The notes under the pieces were generated by a model that saw nothing but the letters and a program-made list of their open reading frames with translations, was not told where the DNA came from and made no database searches. From Anomaloglossus baeobatrachus (taxonomy: Eukaryota > Chordata > Amphibia > Anura > Aromobatidae): 64,000 nt of DNA. The stretch lies in contig NC_134358.1 of assembly GCF_048569485.1 (NCBI RefSeq), positions 245,310,964-245,374,963 on the forward strand. The letters are read 5' to 3'. A program made the position numbers and the translations under genes. This document shows, one piece after another, positions 19,872 to 31,313 of the stretch; the first letter of the stretch is position 1; the number at the start of each line of letters is the position of its first letter.

Positions 19872-20840
19872 TGAGGCGCCGCACGGGGCCGGGGTTTCTT
19901 TTACTCGTCACCAGTCCGGTGATGAAGGGGGGTCTTTTCTTTAGGGGATGTCACGGCGGCCTGGCCCAGCTTCGTGGCCCCAAGGTGTCCATGAAAGGGA
20001 GATGTGGATGAAGGAAGGGGAGATGGTGGGGGTAGTTGTCTTGTGACGCCACCTGTAGTATGCGGCTAGGAAGGGAGCCACCGCTTTGGGATGTCGCTCT
20101 CCTCCAGGGTGGATGGTAATGCAGGTCAGGTGTTTCAGCTCTCCACAGGTATAACTTGGCCCCGGGAGGATGGTGGAGGTGGTAGGGGATGATGGCGCCG
20201 GAGTGCGGGACGACAGCTCCGGAAAGCACAGGGACGACACAAGGGCTGCAGTTCAAAGTTCTCTTTACTCACTTCAACTGTCGTCACCCCTGGAGTGCTG
20301 GTTTCCACTATGATGAGCTCCAGCCGATCCCGGATAGTTCAGAGGTCAGAACCGGTGTTGTGAAGTGTGAGCCCTTCCCTTGCTGCGTGATGTAAGATGA
20401 ATCCCTGGGACCTGTAGTCCTTCAGGAGCTTCAGTTTCCTTTTGTTAGTTTTCTTCCCGTATAGCAGGCAGCGCGAGTCCGTGCTTGGGAGGACCGTGAT
20501 AACAACTCCTGGCTCTACCTGCTGCTGTGCAACGGGAACTTGAGGGGGCAAAGGGACCTGCAGTCCCCCTTACCGGCGGTTTCTGATGGCGCAAAGTGAA
20601 GTGTACGCCACCCTAGGGCTCCGCACCCTGACTGATTCGATCCAGATTGAGCTGTGAAGCTCACCCCTCGGCGACCGTATAGACTCCTGTGTCCCACAGA
20701 CTTCACTGGTGATTCTCCTCTCTTGTCAGTTAGTTGTCCTGGACCTGGTCGAGGCATGACCTGCCCATCTGCTGGCTGCAGACCTTCTCCCCAACTGTAT
20801 GTGTTTCTCCTCTCTGCCCCCTTGTTGCAACGTGTTGCCA
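19872..20840 (-). mobile_element. LTR-like insertion in the minisatellite
   Basis: A 0.97-kb GC-rich block (TGAGGCGCCGC...GTGTTGCCA) interrupts the tandem repeat. It contains GTGACGCCACCTG and other phrases like those of the LTR family nearby, but overall it is diverged. Both flanks carry a CATAA(G)AGCTT motif, which is also part of every minisatellite unit, so a TSD cannot be called. Confidence 0.5.
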
Positions 20841-21010
20841 TAAAGCTTGCAATCTACAGAAGAGAGAGAGAGAGGACTCTGCTGGCCATAAAACTTGCAT
20901 TCTACAGGAGAGAGAGAAAGGAACCCACTGACCTTAAGAACATACCCACTACAAGAGAGAGAGAGGGAAAGACAGAGGGCCTTGCTGATCAAGAGAGACT
21001 TACCCAGTGA
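20841..21010. repeat. Degenerate minisatellite, right part
   Basis: Three more units (AAAGCTTGCAATCTACAG, GAGAGAGAGAGGACTCTGCTGG) continue the array broken at 19871. Confidence 0.65.
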
Positions 21011-22727
21011 AACTGGAGATGGAAAATGACTGCTCCACTGGGAAATGCTGATCTGTGATGGCCCAGGTACTGATTACCACTGTATAAGGTATGATAATCC
21101 ACCTGATGTTATTGGGAAAGCCATGCGACTGTGCAAAATTATATTATTCTGCTCTCTGATCCTTCAGCCGTGAAGAACATAGTGCCTGACAATGTTTTTT
21201 TGGGGGAAAACCTTTGCAAACCACAATTCAAATCTCAAAATGCTCAAATTCAAGTAAAACTGCAAATTTCAAGGAATTTGACTCAAACTCAATCCTCTGT
21301 GGATTAATTAGCTCATCACTACTGTCATGCAACACTACAAATCCTCCTAGGAAAGAAACACAATAAAAACATTATAACTTTAAAAAAGGAGAGGGCAAAA
21401 AAAAGTGCAAAAGTGGAAAATCACCGTGTCACGAAGGGGTTAAACTCAAGTATGTTACACTTTCTCGTTTTTATTCTTTATTTATGTTATGTATTATAAC
21501 TTCTCTACATTTTATTGGTATAACAGCCTGGAAAGAAATTGTCTTACAAGATAAGTAATAAAGAAAATAAAGGCTAAAAGAATAAATTAAAAATTCTATT
21601 GTTTTCATTGTTATATTCCTTATATAGATTTCTCACGATATGTAAAATCTAGACAATTACTGGAATTTTCAACAGATGAACACTGCAGGGTCTTAAATCT
21701 CTTCTGTTCAGAGACAAGTTACAATCTGAGCAAAGATAACAAAGGTTCCTATATCATCACGTGTAATTGTTCTATAGAATTATTGTAATTGTTGATCATG
21801 TCTTAGAAGACACCTTCTTAATTAATTGGTAGATTCTGTACAAGTGGCTACCTCAAAGGCAAAGGCAGATTCTGAGACATCAACTTTAAAACTTCTGGGA
21901 AATAGATTCTACTAATAACTTTACTATACAAGAGTTTAAGCAGGAGCGCACTGGCAATACTGTTGGACATGGAAGTGACACACCATCTGGGCTGCCCGCC
22001 ATGATCCCCGGCCAATCTTTACTGTTCTGGATAGAGACCTTCCTGGAGTAGAGAGCCATCTGCATATATTCCCACTCAATGGTCTTTTTGTGTGTTGTGT
22101 AAATGTTTTGCTATAGTAAATCCAATGGATTTACATATATTTGGCACTAATAACGATAATGAAGATGGAACAATTCTCAGAAAAGATAATCATATTTCAG
22201 AAAGAAAAAGTAAACAAAACAAGAACACAAAATACCAAAAAAATCAAATATATGTTAGTTAGTTATTTTTAGGAATTCAGATGTCCAATAAAGCTGTTTT
22301 ATACTCCTAGATTCCCATTTTGTCAGTATGCGCTTGTTATTCCAGCAAAGAGCTGACCAAAACAGGGCAATGAAAAGTAGAATGCATTAGAACATAGATT
22401 GGAGAGGGTCCAATAGCCAAAAAATAATAGTACACACAATCTGCTCACTCATGCATGGTTCACATCACATATATAGGAAAAGTTTTATACCATGGATCAG
22501 GATCAAGATTCTGGATTGATATGCAAATATGAAAAAGGGTGCAGGTGTTCATGTGTAACTGCAATGTGTTGCATATCTAATTCTCAAGTGGGCTAGGTAC
22601 AGCTTTTTCCTGATTAGCACTTTGGGTACAGCTGCAGACACTAACTGATAAAATGGAAATATTAAAATCTTTATTTTATGCAATACTGAAATATATTCAC
22701 AAACCGGGAATGTGAGATAAAAAATAC
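21011..22727. other. Intronic or 3'-flank sequence of the collagen gene; no gene seen
   Basis: A/T-rich, mostly unique-looking DNA. I looked for further Gly-X-Y exons with AG/GT borders on the minus strand and saw none. Confidence 0.4.
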
Positions 22728-22763
22728 CTGAATGCCATCATCTCCAATATCTCCCTGTGAGCC
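22728..22763 (-). CDS. Collagen triple-helix exon (36 bp), seventh seen
   Basis: Minus strand, acceptor ...TATACAG and donor GTATTTTT. It encodes GSQGDIGDDGIQ, four Gly-X-Y triplets, phase 0 at both ends. This is the last exon of the series in transcription order inside the window. The acidic run GDIGDDG without hydroxylatable Pro is more typical of non-fibrillar chains. Confidence 0.8.
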
Positions 22764-22891
22764 CTGTATAAAAGAGAGTAAAATAATATGGTACAAGGTA
22801 TGTCAAATCTCAAACTGATGAAAGACACAACTGAGGTTAATCCAAGAAAATATATATGTCTAGTATTCTGAATATCTGAATATGTATTTAC

Positions 22892-22963
22892 CTTGGGCCC
22901 TTTGAGACCCTGTGGTCCTGGTTTTCCAGGGATTCCATTATCCCCTCTGGTGCCCCTTGCACC
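22892..22963 (-). CDS. Collagen triple-helix exon (72 bp), sixth seen
   Basis: Eight Gly-X-Y triplets: GARGTRGDNGIP followed by GKPGPQGLKGPK. Borders are CTCTTTAG and GTAAATAC on the minus strand. It includes an RGD sequence (GTRGDN), a possible integrin-binding site. The basic GLKGPK end is typical of collagen chains. Confidence 0.85.
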
Positions 22964-23424
22964 CTAAAGAGACAGTGAAGAGTAATGATCCAATACAATT
23001 TATTTTCAATAATATATAAACTGTAAAAACAATTTAGAATTAGTGATACTAATGTATTATTACTGAGAGACCTATTTGTGTTCTTTTGGGCTTTTTTTTT
23101 TTGCTTATATACTGTAAATACCCGATTGTACTTGTATTCTACTCTTCAACATTTAAAGCATATGTCCACTCAGGAGCCTTCAGAGTACTTTCACAGCAGA
23201 AGTTTATTCATTTCATAATGGTTACATTTATAGATTTGTACAATCAATATTTTATAGTTTAATAATTAAATAATATAATAAATGTAATAATAATGAGGGA
23301 ACCATTGAATCAAAACCTTTTGCACATTTACACATATAAATTACTGCTACAATTAAACCACTTTGAAAATACATAGTTTTAAGTACATAATGCAATCACA
23401 ATAAACAGTATATGTCCAACTTAC

Positions 23425-23478
23425 CACTGGCCCTTCAATACCTGGTGGACCCGGTGGCCCTCTATCGCCTTTGTCTCC
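23425..23478 (-). CDS. Collagen triple-helix exon (54 bp), fifth seen
   Basis: Encodes GDKGDRGPPGPPGIEGPV, six uninterrupted triplets with the stabilising GPPGPP. The acceptor is TTATTACAG and the donor GTAAGTTG. 54 bp is the classic unit length of collagen exons. Confidence 0.88.
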
Positions 23479-23816
23479 CTGTAATAACAAAAGCATTTAT
23501 ATATATAAACTCCCAGAACTGCTTCTGATCTCCCAACATTGGGGCAGCTTTTTTAATTAAAGTGAAACAGTAAATTATATGGCTTACAATGTCACCTCTG
23601 TTGAGAAATATTTCTTTAGAAAAAAAAAATATTTATATTATAATATTTAAAATATTTCTTTAGAAAAAATATTTTAGGAAATATCTTTTAGTGTATGCTC
23701 TTTTTGCACCACAAATGCCCATATGGCTGAAAATATTGACGTACGTTTCAGGCCAAATTGACCAGCTATAGGAACAAGGCCTGGGTTATCGTTAGCTGTA
23801 GACATATAGAACACAC

Positions 23817-23870
23817 CTTTGGTCCAAATATTCCAGAATCCCCTTCTTTGCCACGTACTCCAGTAACTCC
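23817..23870 (-). CDS. Collagen triple-helix exon (54 bp), fourth seen
   Basis: Encodes GVTGVRGKEGDSGIFGPK, six triplets. The acceptor is AATTTACAG and the donor GTGTGTTC, a weaker site than in its neighbours. The next exon upstream is only 85 bp away, an unusually short intron. Confidence 0.85.
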
Positions 23871-23955
23871 CTGTAAATTCACAATCCAGAGGATTAGCGC
23901 ACAGAGATGGGGAACAAGAAAGTGACGGTACAGCATCATACATTTCATAACTTAC

Positions 23956-24009
23956 ATCATTCCCATTGGTGCCACGAAAGCCAGGGATGCCAGACAGACC
24001 TGTTATACC
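23956..24009 (-). CDS. Collagen triple-helix exon (54 bp), third seen
   Basis: Encodes GITGLSGIPGFRGTNGND, six triplets. The acceptor is ATTTGCAG and the donor GTAAGTTA. It is separated from the exon before it (50153-50197) by about 26 kb of mobile DNA. Confidence 0.87.
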
Positions 24010-24199
24010 CTGCAAATGAAAATTAGCTTTTAATATTTCATGCATAATTCACTTGTTACTTGGCCACTTATTTCTTGTAATAGATTTTGTATCTCAGAAT
24101 TTTTGGTGACTTTATTTATTTTATTTCTTTATTTTCTGTGACTTAATTGTCCTTCTTATGTTAATTTATGCCGTCTTTGCAAAAAATACTGTGTCAGAT

Positions 24200-24442
24200 C
24201 TTAAAGGAAACCTGTCAGGTCCCCTATGTCTTCCAACCCAGGAACTTTCATAATTGTATTGCCAAATTCCCTCCCTAACCATCCCTGTATAATGCTATTC
24301 ACCAGAGAAGGGAGAGCGTGCTCGTCACTGCTTGCTACTTGATCAAGTGTGATATCCCACAGCTCCACACACAGTATATTATTCTCACAGAGCTCCCACC
24401 AATATGATGCCCCACATGCTCCCCCACAGTATGTTGCCCTTA
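24200..24442. repeat. Frog dispersed repeat fragment
   Basis: Begins AAAGGAAACCTGTCAGG, the same type of end as at 25449 and 50871. Its other end is not visible because a MITE follows. No ORF of interest. Confidence 0.4.
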
Positions 24443-25034
24443 AGCGGGGTTTGCACGCTGCAACATCGCTAGCATTTGCTGGCGATGTCGAGCGCGATAG
24501 CACCTGCCCCCGTCGTACGGCCGATATATGGTGATCGCTGCCGTAGCGAATATTATCGCTACAGCAGCATCACACGCACATACCTGCTCTGCGATGTCGC
24601 TGTGACTGGCAAACCGCCTCCTTTCTAAGGGGGCGGTTCGTTCAGCATCACAGGGACGTCACAGCAGCGTCACTGACCCGCCGCCCAATAGAAAAGGAGG
24701 GGAGGAGATGAGCGGCCGGAACATGCCGCCAACCTCCTTCCTTCTTCCTGTTCCAGTGGACGGAGGTAAGGTGATGGTTGTCGCTCCTGCGGTGTCACAC
24801 ACAGTGATGTGTGGTGCCGCAGAAGAGACGAACCACATCGCTACTGGGCAGAAAGCAATATTTTGATTTAGAATGACCTCTCCATGACCATCGAATCTTC
24901 CCTCTTTTGCGATCGTTTACAGTCACTCAGAGGAGTCACACGCTGCGATCTCGATAACGAGGCCAGATGTGCGTCACAACCACCATGACCCCGACGATAT
25001 TTACTTAGCGATATCGCAGCGTGTTAAGCCCCCT
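24443..25034. mobile_element. Harbinger-like MITE, 592 bp
   Basis: Termini AGCGGGGTTTGCACGCTGC and, inverted, AGGGGGCTTAACACGCTGC, flanked by TTA (24440-24442 and 25035-25037). Its internal modules match the MITE at 8434 (TGATCGCTGCCGTAGCGA, CCCAATAGAA, GCCAGATGTGCGTCAC). Confidence 0.75.
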
Positions 25035-25448
25035 TTACAGTTACCTCTCCCTCCCACAAGTATTAACTGATAAAAAAAATATTTGCCCAGTTCCAATGCG
25101 TTGGTCCACCCTATGCACCATAGGAACTGAGGCTCTGTGTGGCAGTTGTGGCCTTGTAATGTCAGCATGCCTTCTGCTTGAGACTCATAAGTTCAGGCTG
25201 GCTGGTACAGCAGGGAGCCGTCCCATCATTGGGTTCAACTATATTTGCATCCTGAGAATGCAGATACCGTTAAAATCGAGGTACTGGGAGGACGGGGAGT
25301 GGTTCAGTACTCTATATTATCCAGCCATTTGGCTGTCCTGGTCCACAGGCCAGACAAGAACAGCCAAAGGGTAGATGTGGCTCGTGGGCTGCAGTTAGCT
25401 AAAATCTGCTCTACTAGGTATATAACCATTTAATCTGCAGCAAAATAT
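25035..25448. other. Intronic sequence, no gene
   Basis: No coding exon or element end is recognisable. The 117-residue open frame at 25021-25374 has no family features and starts inside the MITE. Confidence 0.35.
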
Positions 25449-25690
25449 TAAAGGAAACCTGTCACATTGGATAACTATTAACCTACAGTTATAGGGTTAA
25501 TCTGCAGGTTAATAAAGTTTGATAGGTGCCCAGCTGCAATACTGAAAGAAAATTAACTTTTTTCCTCTCGGGATCTATTCAGTCATGCAGTGTGCTGGCG
25601 TCGCTACAATCAACGCTCACATCACTGTTATCAATGCACTGCCAGGCAACTTTCAAACACTATTACCTGCAGATGACAGGTTTCTTTAAG
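25449..25690. mobile_element. Short MITE with AAAGGAAACCTGTCA ends
   Basis: Starts AAAGGAAACCTGTCACATTGG and ends GATGACAGGTTTCTTTA, imperfect inverted repeats, about 240 bp. TTA-type flanks (ATATTA / TTTAAG). Non-coding. Confidence 0.55.
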
Positions 25691-25767
25691 TTGGGGAGGG
25701 GAGAATTTGTTTTCAGCTGTTAGAAGTATTTGGTCTTTGCTGGTTATTCGGTTATGCAAGTAACTAA

Positions 25768-26308
25768 GGGGCCCTTTGCACACTACGACATCGCAGGTGC
25801 GATGTCAGTGGGGTCAAATCGAAAGTGACGCACATCCGGCGTCGCTCTCGACATCGTAGTGTGTAAAGCCTTTATGATACGATTAACGAGCGCAAAAGCG
25901 TCGTAATCGTATCATTGGTGTAGCGTTGGTCATTTCCATTAATTGGGAAATACCGATGTTACGATGTTGTTCCTCATTTCTGCGGCAGCACACATCGCTG
26001 TGTGTGAAGCCGGAGGAGCGAGGAACATCTCCTACCTGCGTCCTGCGGCTCACGCCGGCTATGCGGAAGGAAGGAGGTGGGCGGGATGTTTACGTCCTGC
26101 TCATCTCCGCCCCTCTGCTTCTATTGGCCGCCTGCTGTGTGCCGGCCAGAGCGACGTCACAGGGCAGGTGAGTGCATGTGAAGCTGCCGTAGCGATAATG
26201 TTCGCTACGACAGCTATCACCATGATATCGCAGCTGCGCCGGGGGTGGGAACTATCGCGCACGGCATCGCAGCATCGGCTTGCGATGTTGTAGTGTGCAA
26301 AGTGCCCC
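25768..26308. mobile_element. Harbinger-like MITE, 541 bp
   Basis: Termini GGGGCCCTTTGCACACTACG and, inverted, GGGGCACTTTGCACACTACA, flanked by TAA (25765-25767 and 26309-26311). It is the same subfamily as 57953-58494, sharing ACATCGCAGGTGCGATGTC and AACGAGCGCAAAAGCGTCG. Confidence 0.78.
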
Positions 26309-26796
26309 TAAGTATCAAGGCCCGATTTTACAAGTTTGACATGCACAGTCCATGTATTGAGCTTGATGTCCAGATTGGCCATGAGACCCCTGAGCCGAAC
26401 GCAATTTCTTCGTGGGCATATAGGAGGGCATTGAGTTCAGGGAAGGAAACCTATAGCTACTCTAGACTTTATACTCTGCGCGGTTCGTGGTTCGTGGTTC
26501 TCCAGTTCTAGGCTCGAGTGATTTTGGGGCATGTTCTAGATCGAACTAGAACTCGAGCTTTTTGCAAAAGCTCGATAGTTCTAGAAACGTTCGAGAACGG
26601 TTCTAGCAGCAAAAAACCAGCTAAATCATAGCTTGGTTTCTGCTGTAATAGTGTAAGTCACTCTGTGAATCACACTATTATCACATTTCAGTGTATAGTG
26701 TGCGTGAACAGCGCCTTCAGATCACTGCTGTTTCTATAATGGCGATCACCATTTTTTTTTTTTTCTTGTCTTCCTTCCCTAAGCGCGCGCGTCTTG

Positions 26797-26915
26797 TGGG
26801 GCGGGCCAGCATGTCAGCCAATCCCAGACACACACACAGCTAAGTGGACTTTGAGCCAGAGAAGCAACGGCATGTGTGATAGGATGTCCATGTCACATGT
26901 CCCTGCATTATAAAA
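26797..26915 (+). promoter_or_regulatory. Likely promoter of the hAT transposase
   Basis: A GC box (GGGGCGGGCC, about 26798), a CCAAT box (GCCAAT, 26817-26822) and a TATA box (TATAAAA, 26909-26915) occur in normal order and spacing. They sit upstream of the satellite and the transposase frames. Transcription would start near 26940, making the satellite part of the 5' leader or a first intron. Confidence 0.5.
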
Positions 26916-27256
26916 CCGGACATTTTCTTCCAGGATGCCATTATCTGCCTTCTGCGTCTTTGGTGTCAGACATCACTGTCGCAGCTCCGTCCTCCTGAGT
27001 CCTATCGCCGATACAGCTGTATGCGCTGCATACACAGCGTTAGACAGCTTAGGGAGAGCACTTTATAGCAGTCCTTTTAAGGGCTCAAACCGGCAGGGTC
27101 AGAGTTAAGGTGACAGGTCCTGAAAACAGCGCCAGCGTCTGTGTAGCCAAGGTCAGGGATTTCCTCCCTGCATTTCCCTATTAGGAGGGATAGAAAGGCA
27201 GGCTTCCATTCCTCTACCCATACCCACAATCCTGCCACTGTACCCTCCTGTCCTCT

Positions 27257-30200
27257 GCACACTCCAACTCATTATAACTAAGCCATTAGACTAGCAAACT
27301 CTCAGTGTACCTAGTGGCATCCTATCTGTGGCTATTGGACTTTGCTATAGTCCCACTAGTGCAAAGACATTTGCAGAGCGCGTCTGCCTGCATTGCACAC
27401 TCCAACTCATTATAACTAAGCCATTAGACTAGCAAACACTCAGTGTACCTAGTGGCATCCTATCTGTGGCTATTGGACTTTGCTATAGTCCCACTAGTGC
27501 AAAGACATTTGCAGAGCGCGTCTGCCTGCATTGCACACTCCAACTCATTATAACTAAGCCATTAGACTAGCAAACACTCAGTGTACCTAGTGGCATCCTA
27601 TACGTGGCTATTGGACTTTGCTATAGTCCCACTAGTGCAAAGACATTTGCAGAGCGCGTCTGCCTGCATTGCACACTCCAACTCATTATAACTAAGCCAT
27701 TAGACTAGCAAACACTCAGTGTACCTAGTGGCATCCTATACGTGGCTATTGGACTTTGCTATAGTCCCACTAGTGCAAAGACATTTGCAGAGCGCATCTG
27801 CCTGCGTTGCACACTCCAACTCATTATAACTAAGCCATTAGACTAGCAAACACTCAGTGTACCTAGTGGCATCCTATACGTGGCTATTGGACTTTGCTAT
27901 AGTCCCACTAGTGCAAAGACATTTGCAGAGCGCATCTGCCTGCGTTGCACACTCCAACTCATTATAACTAAGCCATTAGACTAGCAAACACTCAGTGTAC
28001 CTAGTGGCATCCTATACGTGGCTATTGGACTTTGCTATAGTCCCACTAGTGCAAAGACATTTGCAGAGCGCATCTGCCTGCGTTGCACACTCCAACTCAT
28101 TATAACTAAGCCATTAGACTAGCAAACACTCAGTGTACCTAGTGGCATCCTATACGTGGCTATTGGACTTTGCTATAGTCCCACTAGTGCAAAGACATTT
28201 GCAGAGCGCGTCTGCCTGCATTGCACACTCCAACTCATTATAACTAAGCCATTAGACTAGCAAACACTCAGTGTACCTAGTGGCATCTTATCTGTGGCTA
28301 TTGGACTTTGCTATAGTCCCACTAGTGCAAAGACATTTGCAGAGCGCATCTGCCTGCGTTGCACACTCCAACTCATTATAACTAAGCCATTAGACTAGCA
28401 AACACTCAGTGTACCTAGTGGCATCCTATACGTGGCTATTGGACTTTGCTATAGTCCCACTAGTGCAAAGACATTTGCAGAGCGCATCTGCCTGCGTTGC
28501 ACACTCCAACTCATTATAACTAAGCCATTAGACTAGCAAACACTCAGTGTACCTAGTGGCATCCTATACGTGGCTATTGGACTTTGCTATAGTCCCACTA
28601 GTGCAAAGACATTTGCAGAGCGCATCTGCCTGCGTTGCACACTCCAACTCATTATAACTAAGCCATTAGACTAGCAAACACTCAGTGTACCTAGTGGCAT
28701 CCTATACGTGGCTATTGGACTTTGCTATAGTCCCACTAGTGCAAAGACATTTGCAGAGCGCGTCTGCCTGCATTGCACACTCCAACTCATTATAACTAAG
28801 CCATTAGACTAGCAAACACTCAGTGTACCTAGTGGCATCCTATACGTGGCTATTGGACTTTGCTATAGTCCCACTAGTGCAAAGACATTTGCAGAGCGCA
28901 TCTGCCTGCGTTGCACACTCCAACTCATTATAACTAAGCCATTAGACTAGCAAACACTCAGTGTACCTAGTGGCATCCTATACGTGGCTATTGGACTTTG
29001 CTATAGTCCCACTAGTGCAAAGACATTTGCAGAGCGCATCTGCCTGCGTTGCACACTCCAACTCATTATAACTAAGCCATTAGACTAGCAAACACTCAGT
29101 GTACCTAGTGGCATCCTATACGTGGCTATTGGACTTTGCTATAGTCCCACTAGTGCAAAGACATTTGCAGAGCGCGTCTGCCTGCATTGCACACTCCAAC
29201 TCATTATAACTAAGCCATTAGACTAGCAAACACTCAGTGTACCTAGTGGCATCCTATACGTGGCTATTGGACTTTGCTATAGTCCCACTAGTGCAAAGAC
29301 ATTTGCAGAGCGCATCTGCCTGCGTTGCACACTCCAACTCATTATAACTAAGCCATTAGACTAGCAAACACTCAGTGTACCTAGTGGCATCCTATACGTG
29401 GCTATTGGACTTTGCTATAGTCCCACTAGTGCAAAGACATTTGCAGAGCGCGTCTGCCTGCATTGCACACTCCAACTCATTATAACTAAGCCATTAGACT
29501 AGCAAACACTCAGTGTACCTAGTGGCATCCTATCTGTGGCTATTGGACTTTGCTATAGTCCCACTAGTGCAAAGACATTTGCAGAGTGCGTCTGCCTGCA
29601 TTGCACACTCCAACTCATTATAACTAAGCCATTAGACTAGCAAACACTCAGTGTACCTAGTGGCATCCTATACGTGGCTATTGGACTTTGCTATAGTCCC
29701 ACTAGTGCAAAGACATTTGCAGAGCGCATCTGCCTGCGTTGCACACTCCAACTCATTATAACTAAGCCATTAGACTAGCAAACACTCAGTGTACCTAGTG
29801 GCATCCTATACGTGGCTATTGGACTTTGCTATAGTCCCACTAGTGCAAAGACATTTGCAGAGCGCGTCTGCCTGCATTGCACACTCCAACTCATTATAAC
29901 TAAGCCATTAGACTAGCAAACACTCAGTGTACCTAGTGGCATCCTATACGTGGCTATTGGACTTTGCTATAGTCCCACTAGTGCAAAGACATTTGCAGAG
30001 CGCATCTGCCTGCATTGCACACTCCAACTCATTATAACTAAGCCATTAGACTAGCAAACACTCAGTGTACCTAGTGGCATCCTATACGTGGCTATTGGAC
30101 TTTGCTATAGTCCCACTAGTGCAAAGACATTTGCAGAGCGCATCTGCCTGCGTTGCACACTCCAACTCATTATAACTAAGCCATTAGACTAGCAAACACT

Positions 30201-31160
30201 CAGTGTACCTAGTGGCATCCTATACGTGGCTATTGGACTTTGCTATAGTCCCACTAGTGCAAAGACATTTGCAGAGCGCATCTGCCTGCGTTGCACACTC
30301 CAACTCATTATAACTAAGCCATTAGACTAGCAAACACTCAGTGTACCTAGTGGCATCCTATACGTGGCTATTGGACTTTGCTATAGTCCCACTAGTGCAA
30401 AGACATTTGCAGAGCGCATCTGCCTGCTTGCACACTCCAACTCATTATAACTAAGCCATTAGACTAGCAAACACTCAGTGTACCTAGTGGCATCCTATAC
30501 GTGGCTATTGGACTTTGCTATAGTCCCACTAGTGCAAAGACATTTGCAGAGCGCGTCTGCCTGCATTGCACCCTCCAACTCATTATAACTAAGCCATTAG
30601 ACTAGCAAACACTCAGTGTACCTAGTGGCATCCTATACGTGGCTATTGGACTTTGCTATAGTCCCACTAGTGCAAAGACATTTGCAGAGCGCGTCTGCCT
30701 GCATTGCACACTCCAATTCATTATAACTAAGCCATTAGACTAGCAAACACTCAGTGTACCTAGTGGCATCCTATACGTGGCTATTGGACTTTGCTATAGT
30801 CCCACTAGTGCAAAGACATTTGCAGAGCGCGTCTGCCTGCATTGCACACTCCAACTCATTATAACTAAGCCATTAGACTAGCAAACACTCAGTGTACCTA
30901 GTGGCATCCTATACGTGGCTATTGGACTTTGCTATAGTCCCACTAGTGCAAAGACATTTGCAGAGCGCATCTGCCTGCGTTGCACACTCCAACTCATTAT
31001 AACTAAGCCATTAGACTAGCAAACACTCAGTATACCTAGTGGCATCCTATACGTGGCTATTGGACTTTGCTATAGTCCCACTAGTGCAAAGACATTTGCA
31101 GAGCGCGTCTCCCTGCGTTGCACACTCCAACTCATTATAACTAAGCCATTAGACTAGCAA
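27257..31160 (+). repeat. 138-bp satellite array, about 28 copies, inside the hAT
   Basis: CACTCCAACTCATTATAAC recurs every 138 bp from 27260 to 31123 (one unit is 1 bp short). The last unit stops at 31160 in CTAGCAA. Units are about 97-100% identical. Two linked variants dominate, GCGCGTCTGCCTGCATTGC and GCGCATCTGCCTGCGTTGC. A minor CTATCTGTGG form is found mainly at the left edge. No unit has a long ORF. It lies between the promoter-like block and the transposase start. Confidence 0.93.
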
Positions 31161-31313
31161 TTTTTGCTGCCAGTTTAAGGCCTGTAGTTGCATTGTCAGG
31201 GATATTTATTCTTTATTATTCTGCTGTTAATAAAGCTAGACCACCACTGCAATCTTCACCACCTCTCAATTTTTACTACCACATTTTCAGTCCACAATCT
31301 TGTTGCAATCAGC

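Noticed and set aside
21011-22700. Further collagen exons downstream of 22728
   Set aside because: No segment on the minus strand combined an acceptor, Gly-X-Y codons and a donor, so none was called.
27257-31160. CRISPR-like array
   Set aside because: The 138-bp units are contiguous with no unique spacers, in a vertebrate transposon. It is a satellite.
31188-31313. Using the upstream ATG at 31188 as the hAT transposase start
   Set aside because: The added residues are hydrophobic and specific to the satellite-flank sequence. MSGKMTDAGG at 31314 gives a sensible basic, hydrophilic N-terminus.
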